A DNA stretch of 9,704 nucleotides from Planctomycetia bacterium (lineage in GTDB: Bacteria; Planctomycetota; Planctomycetia; Gemmatales; Gemmataceae). Position 1 is the first letter of the stretch, and the number at the start of each line of letters is the position of its first letter. Of the stretch, positions 1 to 6,700 are shown one piece after another. Both the position numbers and the translations under genes were made by a program. Location: the NCBI GenBank assembly GCA_022616395.1, contig JAKEEV010000958.1, positions 1-9,704 of the forward strand, read 5' to 3'. Under the pieces are notes generated by a model. The model was not told the origin of the DNA. It did no database searches and worked only from the letters and a program-made list of their open reading frames with translations.

Positions 1-229
1 AGGACGCCGGGAAGTGGAGAGTGCCACTCCCTCTTCTCCGCAAGCGCGCACGGAGGACGAGAGGAAGTGGCAAGCCCACTCCCTTTCTTGGCGATGACAA
101 TGCGTCATCGCGACGCACGCGCGGAGCGTGTGCGTTTGGTGTGCTTCAAGAAGTCACAGACTGGCGTTCGGGTCGGGCGATGTGCCTAGCGAGTCGATTG
201 TGCAAGCAACAACTGAGGACCTCCTTTCC

Positions 230-268
230 GCATCACATCCGAGCAGCGAAGTGAACACAATGTGATGC
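230..268. repeat. 9-bp inverted repeat
   Basis: GCATCACAT at 230-238 is matched exactly by ATGTGATGC at 260-268, with a 21-nt spacer. This is seen directly. It could be a hairpin or an operator-like dyad. It lies about 300 bases before the next start codon, so a regulatory role for that gene is not evident. Confidence 0.4.
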
Positions 269-456
269 CTTCGATGGGTCGGTTCGGGATTCTCCTCCGT
301 TCCCAGATCAAACTCTGGCGAAATAACCCTCACGCGGCTTCATGCCACAATGATCGGGCGAGAGGAATTGGGCGAAGATGAGTGGGCGAGGGCTGGTGCG
401 TGATGATGCCGGGCGCAGGCAGAAATTCGCGCCAAAAAGGATGTGGGCAATGAATG

Positions 457-485
457 GTGACAGTTGAGTTTGAGGAGTTTACACT
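457..485 (+). promoter_or_regulatory. Candidate sigma70-type promoter
   Basis: GTGACA (457-462) and TACACT (480-485) are separated by 17 bases and lie 84 bases before the chosen start at 569. The -35 matches the consensus at 5 of 6 positions and the -10 at 4 of 6. Planctomycete promoter consensus is poorly known and the match could be chance. Confidence 0.28.
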
Positions 486-556
486 CACTCATCGGGGTTG
501 CAAATGAAAACTTTCTGAATTGTCCATCGTGCCGGGACGGTCCTTCCATGACCAAC

Positions 557-561
557 GAGGG
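557..561 (+). promoter_or_regulatory. Ribosome binding site, decides start at 569
   Basis: GAGGG lies 7 bases before the ATG at 569. The in-frame alternatives, a TTG at 464 and an ATG at 548, have no comparable Shine-Dalgarno sequence at proper spacing. The start at 569 also places the twin-arginine motif at residues 5-6. Confidence 0.7.
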
Positions 562-568
562 AACAACC

Positions 569-1819
569 ATGCAGCGCAATCGTCGTGAGTTCTTCCGCAT
601 AAGCGCGCTTGGCGTGTCGCTTGGCGCGTTGGCGGGATCAAGCGCGAGTGCCAACCAGAAGCCTCTTCCCAAAGAGTCCGAAGCGCTCGCGAAGGCACTG
701 GTCGAGCTACGAAAAAAGACCGGCCTGAAGATCGTCCGCATCGAGAGCTTCGTGCGCGCCACCAACATCGGCTTTGTCCGCATTCGCACTGACGACGGCT
801 CGGAAGGCGTCGGGCAACTCTCGCCCTTCGACGCCGACATCACGGCGACGATTCTGCACCGCAAGATTGCTCCACACGTTCTTGGCGCTGATCCAGGCGA
901 CTTTGTGGAACTCTCCCAGACGTGCATCGAGAAGAACTACAAGTACCCCTGGTCGTTTGTCTGCCGCGCGCTGACTGGAGTGGATACCGCCATCTGGGAT
1001 TTGCTCGGCAAGAAGCACAAGAAGAGCGTCTGCGGACTGCTCGGCACCAAACCGCGTCCGATCACCGTGTATGGATCGAGCATGAGCCGCCAGATCAAGC
1101 CCGCGGAGGAAGCGAAACGCCTGGCGAAACTTCGAGACGAAAAAGGCTTCACGGCCTTCAAGATTCGCATCGGTAAAGTGAATGGCCACGACCAGGACCA
1201 GTGGCCGGGGCGCACGGATGAGATCGTCCCGGCTGTCCGCAAGGCCATCGGAGAGAAGGTCAAGCTGTTGGTTGATGCCAACAGTTGCTACACGCCCAAG
1301 AAGGCGATCCAGGTCGGAAAGTTGCTCGAAGAGAACAAGGTTTGCCACTTCGAGGAGCCGTGTCCGTACTGGGAACTGGAGTGGACCGCGGAAGTCGCCG
1401 CCGCGCTTACCGTGCCGGTCGCGGGCGGCGAGCAGGATAACGATCTGGCCCAGTGGAGGCGGATGATTCGCCTGAAGGCGGTCGATGTGGTTCAGCCGGA
1501 CGTGTGCTACGTCGGCGGGGTAACGCGAGTGCTTCAAGTGAGTGAAATGGCCGCGCGGGCCGGTGTGGTGTGCGTTCCTCACTCCGCGAACCTGTCGATG
1601 GTCACTCTCTTCACGCTCCACATGATGGCGGCGATCCCAAACGCCGGGGACTACGTCGAATTCAGCATTGAAGACACTGCCTGGACAAAAGAACTTTACG
1701 CGCCGGCGTTGGAAGTGCGTGATGGGAAGGTCGCGGTTCCTGCTGGCCCCGGCTGGGGTGTTGAAGTGAACAAAGCGTGGTTGGAGAAGGCAACTCGACA
1801 GGTGAGCGAACGGAAATAG
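569..1819 (+). CDS. Tat-exported mandelate racemase/muconate lactonizing enzyme family protein
   Basis: A 416-residue enolase-superfamily enzyme with an N-terminal capping domain (about 50-165) and a TIM-barrel domain (about 170-390). These enzymes abstract the proton alpha to a carboxylate and stabilise the enolate on Mg2+; the substrate (an acid sugar, dipeptide or other) cannot be read here. Visible active-site residues are K198-x-R200 at the end of the second barrel strand, metal ligands D236 (VDANS), E262 (FEEP) and E288 (GGEQ), the D311 (VQPD) and H338 (VPHS) dyad, and E364 (YVEF). The set looks complete, so the enzyme is probably active. Having Arg as the second basic residue is a variant of the usual KxK. 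The leader NRREFFR, a hydrophobic stretch and ASA before N29 indicate Tat export and cleavage, so it likely folds in the cytoplasm and works outside it. It stands alone on its strand, with a hairpin after the stop. Confidence 0.88.
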   Translation: MQRNRREFFRISALGVSLGALAGSSASANQKPLPKESEALAKALVELRKKTGLKIVRIESFVRATNIGFVRIRTDDGSEGVGQLSPFDADITATILHRKIAPHVLGADPGDFVELSQTCIEKNYKYPWSFVCRALTGVDTAIWDLLGKKHKKSVCGLLGTKPRPITVYGSSMSRQIKPAEEAKRLAKLRDEKGFTAFKIRIGKVNGHDQDQWPGRTDEIVPAVRKAIGEKVKLLVDANSCYTPKKAIQVGKLLEENKVCHFEEPCPYWELEWTAEVAAALTVPVAGGEQDNDLAQWRRMIRLKAVDVVQPDVCYVGGVTRVLQVSEMAARAGVVCVPHSANLSMVTLFTLHMMAAIPNAGDYVEFSIEDTAWTKELYAPALEVRDGKVAVPAGPGWGVEVNKAWLEKATRQVSERK

Positions 1820-1869
1820 CGCGAATTGGCGTTGCCAATCTTCGGTCCGCTGTACTGGTTCAAGACCGC

Positions 1870-1901
1870 CAAGACCGCCACTTTTGGATTTGGCGGTCTT
1901 G
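1870..1901 (+). terminator. Terminator-like hairpin after the enolase-superfamily gene
   Basis: An 11-bp perfect stem (CAAGACCGCCA at 1870-1880 with TGGCGGTCTTG at 1891-1901) and a 10-nt loop begin 50 bases after the stop codon. Position and stem strength suit transcription termination or mRNA 3'-end protection. The downstream bases are not U-rich, so it is not a classic intrinsic terminator. The left arm is partly duplicated just upstream (CAAGACCGCC at 1861-1870). Confidence 0.5.
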
Positions 1902-1920
1902 CTCTGCTGGGTGATTTCAC

Positions 1921-1973
1921 GCGAGTTGCACCCCGCGAAAGTGTAGCACAACAGATCGTCGCTTGAACGTCGC
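1921..1973 (+). repeat. Dispersed repeat, copy A (core AAAGTGTAGCACAAC)
   Basis: First of three related copies. It begins GCGAGTTGCA and carries AAAGTGTAGCACAAC at 1938-1952, followed by AGATCGTCG and TTGAAC. Copy B (2110-2163) shares the GCGAGTTGCA head, and copy C (about 2184-2230) shares the core plus AGATCGTCG. The copies are similar rather than identical and unevenly spaced, so this is an interspersed element and not a CRISPR array. Confidence 0.65.
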
Positions 1974-1985
1974 AGGTGCCGCCAA

Positions 1986-2010
1986 GTAGGTGCCGCGAGC
2001 CGAGCAGCAC
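1986..2010 (+). repeat. GTAG-headed hairpin (REP-like)
   Basis: GTAG at 1986-1989 is followed directly by a 7-bp stem with one mismatch (GTGCCGC at 1990-1996, GCAGCAC at 2004-2010) around a 7-nt loop. A related stem without the GTAG head occurs at 7217-7245 (GTGCCGC with GCGGCAC). GTAG plus imperfect hairpin is the layout of REP elements recognised by RAYT transposases; that assignment is inference. Confidence 0.5.
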
Positions 2011-2016
2011 AAATCG

Positions 2017-2072
2017 GAGCCGCGACCGTCAGGGAGCAATCTTGGGTAAGCGCTCCCTGACGGTCGCGGCTC
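2017..2072. repeat. 21-bp perfect inverted repeat
   Basis: The arm at 2017-2037, beginning GAGCCGCGACCGTC, is exactly complementary to 2052-2072, with a 14-nt loop. It can form a very stable hairpin. No U-tract follows on either strand, so it is not an intrinsic terminator. The reading frame across the arm gives DGRGSD, a peptide I associate with spurious ORFs from dispersed planctomycete repeats; that is from memory and not checked here. Confidence 0.75.
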
Positions 2073-2108
2073 TGAAAAACATCCGCCTCGGTTCGGCGGG
2101 CCTACTTC
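2073..2108 (-). repeat. Shared repeat module, copy 1, with GTAG-headed hairpin
   Basis: TGAAAA followed by CCGCCTCGGTTCGGCGGGCC and TACTTC. The 26 bases at 2083-2108 recur at 7187-7212 with one difference. Read on the minus strand it is GTAG (2105-2102) followed by a hairpin with a 5-bp core stem (GGCGG at 2095-2099 with CCGCC at 2083-2087). It directly follows the 21-bp palindrome. Confidence 0.65.
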
Positions 2109-2109
2109 A

Positions 2110-2163
2110 GCGAGTTGCATTTTGAAAAAGTGTAGTACAACTCACCGTTGTTTGAATCTCGCT
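2110..2163 (+). repeat. Dispersed repeat, copy B (core AAAGTGTAGTACAAC)
   Basis: Begins GCGAGTTGCA like copy A and carries AAAGTGTAGTACAAC at 2127-2141, then CTCACCGTTGTTTGAA in place of the AGATCGTCG of copies A and C. It ends in CTCGC, comparable to the end of copy A. Confidence 0.65.
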
Positions 2164-2183
2164 GACCGAGGGGAACAAACCGG

Positions 2184-2230
2184 CGAATTGAAAAGTGTAG
2201 CACAACAGATCGTCGGTTGAGCATTGCCGA
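2184..2230 (+). repeat. Dispersed repeat, copy C (core AAAGTGTAGCACAAC)
   Basis: A shorter head (CGAATTGA) precedes AAAGTGTAGCACAAC at 2192-2206 and AGATCGTCGGTTGA, matching copy A most closely. It starts about 20 bases after copy B ends, in the same orientation. Confidence 0.6.
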
Positions 2231-2255
2231 CCTCGCCGCACGCGCAAGAACTCCA

Positions 2256-2344
2256 CACGCGGAAGATTCCGCGTGCGGATCAAGTAATAATATACTTTCG
2301 TACACTTATCGTCAAGCCTGGCGCTGCGATTCTCCGCACGCGGA
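2256..2344. repeat. Nested inverted repeats around an AT-rich island
   Basis: CACGCGGAA (2256-2264) pairs with TTCCGCGTG (2267-2275). In addition TCCGCGTGCGGA (2268-2279) is the exact reverse complement of TCCGCACGCGGA (2333-2344). The 53 bases between the outer copies are AT-rich at their left end (TAATAATATAC). The structure ends 7 bases past the stop of the minus-strand gene, so it lies in that gene's 3' region and could act in 3'-end formation, though no U-tract is present. Confidence 0.5.
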
Positions 2345-2351
2345 TTCTCAG

Positions 2352-3539
2352 TCACCGCTGGTAAATTGGCAACAGCCCTTTCTCCAGTTGCAGGATGGCG
2401 AGGTTCACCGATGTGGGGTAGACCGGGCCCATGTGACCCGCCATCCAGGAGCCGTTCTTGTTCTGCTGGGCGATGAGGTAGGGGTACATGATCTCTCGAT
2501 ACTTGCTCCATGTCAGCCACGAGTCCTTCGGTTCCATTGGGAACATCTCGCCGTAGCGGGCGTCGCCGAGCACGTAGACGAACTGCGACATGTAGTAATT
2601 CTGGTACTCGTCGTGTGGAACGCGCCCCTTGGCGATGGGAATGTTGTCCTTGCAGAACTTGATCCACTTCTTGGCCAGTTCGCCTTGATACTGTCCAGCG
2701 CTGAACGAGCAGGCCACGGCCGCGGCGGTAAGCGGTGGACGTTCAGCGCCGGCGACTGCTCTGCCGCCGGCGCTGGAGTAACTGTAAATGATCCCGCCCT
2801 TGGAGGTCGTGCAGGCTTCGAGGTAAGCGACTGCCTTGTCGATGGTCTCCTTGGGCACTTGAATTGTGGCGTTTCTGGCAGCGCGAAGAGCCTGGAGTTG
2901 CGTGATCGTGACCGATCCCTCGTCGAAATCTCGCTCGGCAGCGCTGACGTAGCCCCAGCCTCCGATCTCGACTTCCCGGCCCTCCGCGAAGCGATGCGTC
3001 CGGCGAGTTTGTGCTTTGGCGATGAACTCGACGGCTTTCTTCACGGCCTGTTCGAGGTTTCGCTGTTGTTCCTGGTCTTCGGCTTCTCCGTAAGCGCAGG
3101 CGAGGAACATCGTGGCGAATCCGTGCCCGTGCATGTAGTTGCCGGGCGGAGTGTCAGCAAGTAGCCCGTTCTGGCGTTGTCGGCGTGGGTCGAGGAACCA
3201 GTCGACGGCCTTCTTGATCTGCTGGGCGTAGCGTGCTTCCTTGAGATTGCCCCCCTCCATCAGAAAGCACATGCCCGCCAGAGCCGTCATCGCGGTCCGA
3301 TGCGCCCCGCCGTTGGCTCCCCACGAACCATCCTGAGCCTGGTTTTCCTTCAGCCACTCCAAGCCGCGCTCGATGCCCGACTCGATTCGTGCCTTCGAGT
3401 CAGCGGGAGTCGTTGGGTCTTTCTTGTCTTGCCCGCTGAGAAGAGCGGGTAGCGCGAACATCGCACCCGCGGCGCTGGCGGACGCGAGGAACTGCCTCCG
3501 GGAGACTGAATCGCGTGGATTCGGTTGTAGGAATTGCAT
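2352..3539 (-). CDS. Tat-exported squalene-cyclase/prenyltransferase-type repeat protein
   Basis: A 395-residue protein made of alpha-alpha-toroid repeats of the squalene-hopene cyclase/prenyltransferase type. QW-like motifs are visible near residues 67-73 (QAQDGSW) and 358-365 (QQNKNGSW), with an IGGWGY segment between. After that segment comes D204-F-D206-E207, at a place resembling the DxDD acid motif of squalene-hopene cyclases. At 395 residues it is much shorter than those enzymes (about 630) and is not clearly a cyclase; its function is unknown. The start at 3539 has AGGAT 7 bases upstream and gives the leader SRRQFLASA (R14, R15) with a hydrophobic stretch to about residue 35, a clear Tat signal. 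A TTG start at 3587 would add 16 residues without a good binding site. It is divergent from the Tricorn gene, and a second protein of the same type lies at 7664-8845. Confidence 0.85.
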   Translation of the reverse strand: MQFLQPNPRDSVSRRQFLASASAAGAMFALPALLSGQDKKDPTTPADSKARIESGIERGLEWLKENQAQDGSWGANGGAHRTAMTALAGMCFLMEGGNLKEARYAQQIKKAVDWFLDPRRQRQNGLLADTPPGNYMHGHGFATMFLACAYGEAEDQEQQRNLEQAVKKAVEFIAKAQTRRTHRFAEGREVEIGGWGYVSAAERDFDEGSVTITQLQALRAARNATIQVPKETIDKAVAYLEACTTSKGGIIYSYSSAGGRAVAGAERPPLTAAAVACSFSAGQYQGELAKKWIKFCKDNIPIAKGRVPHDEYQNYYMSQFVYVLGDARYGEMFPMEPKDSWLTWSKYREIMYPYLIAQQNKNGSWMAGHMGPVYPTSVNLAILQLEKGLLPIYQR

Positions 3540-3545
3540 TGTTCG

Positions 3546-3550
3546 ATCCT
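3546..3550 (-). promoter_or_regulatory. Ribosome binding site, decides start at 3539
   Basis: AGGAT on the minus strand lies about 7 bases before the ATG at 3539-3537. It supports this start over the in-frame TTG at 3587 and puts the twin-arginine pair at residues 14-15. Confidence 0.6.
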
Positions 3551-3616
3551 GTGAGTTGAGTGGGGTTCCAACCACTGTTACCGACAAGACGAAGAGAGAT
3601 GCTCGGATTCACACTC

Positions 3617-3701
3617 GTAGGACAGGCTCCCAGCCTGTCTGAAGCAAGGACAGGCAAGATGCCTGTCCTACAGAAAACGACAGGCAAGAAGCCGGTCCTA
3701 C
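3617..3701. repeat. Array of three GACAGGC hairpins with GTAG/CTAC feet
   Basis: Three related hairpins lie in the divergent intergenic region. Unit 1 is on the plus strand: GTAG (3617-3620), then GACAGGCT/AGCCTGTC (3621-3639). Unit 2 is on the minus strand: CTAC at 3668-3671 after GACAGGC/GCCTGTC (3649-3667), with the stem extending 2 bp into the foot. Unit 3 is on the minus strand: CTAC at 3698-3701 after GACAGGC/GCCGGTC (3679-3697), with one stem mismatch. Units 1 and 2 thus face each other, and units 2 and 3 are tandem. They lie between two oppositely transcribed genes, so they could affect expression of both, but nothing shows this. Confidence 0.7.
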
Positions 3702-3784
3702 TTGGGTCTTCCACTCGTCGCCCATCGGGATATGATGGTCGCTGCCAATCCCAATTTCCTTTCCTCTATCCTCAGGCAGTCGCC

Positions 3785-6700
3785 ATGAGACACGCTCTCG
3801 CTCTGGTTCTGTTCACTGCGGTTGGGGTGTTTACCTCGACTGGTATCGCGAAGGCCGATCCTGATCCGACCGACACCCGGCTTCTCTCCATGCCGGCGGT
3901 CAGCGCGAAAAACATCGCATTCGTTTATGCGGAAGACTTGTGGGTCGCGGACAGAGACGGAAAGAATCCCCGTCGGCTCACTTCCGACCTCGGAGTGGAA
4001 TCACACCCGGTCTTTTCACACGACGGGCAGACGATTGCCTTCAGCGCGCAGTTCGATGGGAACACGGATGTTTACACCATTCCGCTTTCGGGCGGCTCGC
4101 CAACCCGACTGACCGCTCACCCAAGTCCGGACACCGTTCGCTCGTTCACTCCAGACGGGAAGGGCGTCCTCGTCTCCTCTCCGAGACACGTCTACACGAA
4201 CCGGCACCAGCAATTCTTCACGGTTCCGCTCACCGGCGGAATGCCGACTCAGTTGCCGATTCCCTGGGGCTTCGAGGCGAGCTATTCACCCGATGGCCAG
4301 CACATCGCGTACACGCCGGTTCGTGACGCGACCGTGCAGTGGAAGAACTATCGCGGAGGAACGCACTCTCGGATCTGGGTTTACAACGTCAAGACTCACG
4401 ACGTGGTCGAGGTTCCTCAGCCGAAGACCCGGTGTAACGATCTCGATCCGAACTGGGTCGGGGGAGCGATCTTCTTCCGTTCCGATCGAGCCGGCGAGTA
4501 CAACGTGTTCTCCTACGATGCCGGCTCGAAGGAAGTGAAGCAGCACACCAAGTTCACCGACTTCCCGGTGCTCGACATCAACAGCGACGGGAAGAGTCTC
4601 ATCTTCGAGCAGGCTGGGTATCTGCACACGATGACTCCTCCGATGACGGTCAGTACGCGATTGAAGGTCGGCGTGGCGATTGACTGCCTGGAAGCCCGTC
4701 CGCGGTTCGCGAAGGGAACGAAATACGTGCGCTCACTGAGCATCTCGCCCAGTGGAATGCGCGTCGCGGTCGAGTTCCGCGGGGAGATCGTCACCATTCC
4801 GGCAGAGAAGGGCGATACCCGCATTCTGACAAACACAACGAGCATTCACGAGCGCAGCCCGTCGTGGTCGCCGGACGGCAAGACGATTGCGTACTTCGCG
4901 GATGAGGGGGGCGAATATCAACTGGTGCTTGCGCCACAGACCGGCAAGGGCGAAGTGCGGAAGATCAAGCTCACCGGGACCGGCTTCTATTACACGCCCA
5001 TCTGGTCGCGTGACTCAAAGAAGCTTCTCTATCGCGACAACTCGCAGTCCATCTACTTCCTGGATGTCGAGAGCGGCAAGATCACGAAGATCGTAGAGCC
5101 GAAGTACGGTCTGGGACGCGGACTGAAGGCATCGAGCTGGTCGCCCGATTCGAAGTGGGTGACGTACGCGATGAACACACCGGCGGCGATTTCGCGCGTG
5201 TATGTCTACTCGCTCGAAGAGAAGAAGTCGTTCCCGGTTACCGACGGCCTGACGGAAGCGACCGAGCCGTGCTTTGACGCCAGCGGGAAGTATCTGTACT
5301 TCCTCGGCTCGAACGATACCGGCATGAGCAAGCACGGCTTCAGTCAGTCGGCCAGCGATACCCGTTCGCCTCGGTGGTCGATTAACCTGGTCGTGCTGAA
5401 CAAGGATTTGCCCAGCCCGTTCCTTCGCGAAAGCGACGAGGAGAAGGGCAATCCAGAAAAGCCAATGCCGAAGTCCGAGCCGAAGAAGGACGCTGCGTTC
5501 AAGATCGACTTCGATGGCATCGACCAGCGCATCCTGGCGTTCCCGTTGCCGACGGGGAACTACATGGGCTTGCAAGCGGGAGCCGCGGGCCAAGTGTTCT
5601 ATGTTGCGCGACCCGAACCCGGCGCGGCTCCGGGCGCTGGGCCTCCTGGCGCAACACTTCAGCGTTATGACCTTGACCGTCGGCGCGCGACAACCGTTCA
5701 GCCGGGCGTGACCGCTTACGAACTGACACCAGACGGTCGCAAACTGCTCTACGGCAGTGGCGGCAATTGGTTCATCACTTCGAGCGCCGGCGGAGCTGCT
5801 CCTACTCGACCCGGAGGAGCTCCTGCTCCGATCTCGGTTCCCAGTGGCGCTGGCAAGCTGAATCTCGATGCCATCGAGGTGAAAGTCGATCCGCGAGCGG
5901 AGTGGAAGCAGATCTTTGAGGAAGCTTGGAGGATCAATCGCGACTTCTTCTATGATCCGAACATGCACGGAGCGGACTGGCCCGCCATGAAGAAGAAGTA
6001 CGAGCAGTTCCTCCCGCACCTGACGAGCAACGCGGACCTCTACCGCGTAATACGGTGGATGCTTTCGGAACTGGCGGTCGGGCACAGTTACATGAACCCT
6101 GGCGAGCGGCCCTTCGACCGGAAGAGCGTTCCGGGCGGGTTGCTCGGCGCGGATTACGAGATCGCCAACGAGCGCTATCGCTTCAAGAAGATTTACGGCG
6201 GGCTGAACTGGAGCGCGACCATGCGCTCGCCCCTCACTGCACCCGGCGTGAACGTGAAAGAAGGCGACTATCTGCTCGCGGTCAACGGCAAGGAACTCAA
6301 GCCCACGACGGAACTTTATTCCGCGTTCGAGAACACCGCGGGCAAGCTCATCGAGATCACCGTTGGCCCAAACCCGGACGGGAAAGGATCGCGCACGGTG
6401 ATGGTGGAGCCGATCGCGAGTGAACTCAACCTTCGCAACATGGACTGGATTGATGGGAACTTGAAGAAGGTGGAGAAGGCGACCGGGGGCAAGGTCGGCT
6501 ACGTTTACGTTCGAGACACCGCGGGCGGTGGAATGGCCGACTTCAAGCGCTATTTCTTCCCGCAAATCGACAAGGACGCGCTCATCATCGACGAGCGGTT
6601 CAACAGCGGTGGGCAGATCGCCGATTACTACATCGACATTCTGCGCCGCCCGTTCGCGAGCTACTGGGCATTGCGACACGGCGCGGACTGGCGTTCGCCG

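Larger units (their letters stand above)
1..568. other. Intergenic region, no convincing gene
   Basis: I see no supportable gene here. The only sizeable reading frame, at 21-254 on the plus strand, is arginine-rich and resembles no family I know. Small structures are visible: two AGTGG/CCACT stems, each followed by CCCT (13-28 and 66-80), a stem of 7 bp with a 5-nt loop at 92-110 (CGATGAC/GTCATCG), a 9-bp inverted repeat at 230-268, and a 5-bp stem at 303-318. None has a U-tract that would make it an obvious terminator. The last 110 bases lead into the gene starting at 569 and hold a candidate promoter. Confidence 0.6.
1820..2351. other. Intergenic region with repeat mosaic
   Basis: This stretch lies between the convergent enolase-superfamily and squalene-cyclase-like genes. 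I see no real gene in it. It holds, in order, a terminator-like hairpin (1870-1901), three copies of a repeat with core AAAGTGTAGYACAAC, a GTAG-headed hairpin (1986-2010), a 21-bp perfect palindrome (2017-2072), a CCGCCTCGG module shared with 7187-7212, and nested CCGCGTGCGG inverted repeats (2256-2344) around a short AT-rich island. The short open frames here encode peptides such as RRSVVLHF that are simply translated repeats. Confidence 0.75.

Noticed and set aside
21..254. 77-residue plus-strand frame near the left edge
   Set aside because: Arg-rich composition, no recognisable motif, and it spans small inverted repeats; no good ribosome binding site can be judged so near the edge.
707..1951. 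414-residue open frame on the minus strand
   Set aside because: Antisense shadow of the enolase-superfamily gene, which has all expected active-site residues in the plus frame.
1921..2230. Possible CRISPR array from the three core repeats
   Set aside because: Only three copies, diverged at several positions, with spacings of about 190 and 65 bases between cores and other palindromes between them.
2268..2296. Possible plus-strand promoter with TATACT at 2291
   Set aside because: The -35 region is a GC-rich repeat arm (TTCCGC) with poor match, and transcription would run antisense into the minus-strand gene with no target gene.
2217..3164. 315-residue open frame on the plus strand
   Set aside because: Antisense shadow of the minus-strand repeat protein, and its first part runs through the repeat mosaic.
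3702..3736. Possible promoter for the Tricorn gene (TATGAT at 3731)
   Set aside because: The -10 is good, but the nearest TTGGGT is 23 bases away and the hexamer at proper spacing (TTCCAC) matches the -35 consensus poorly.
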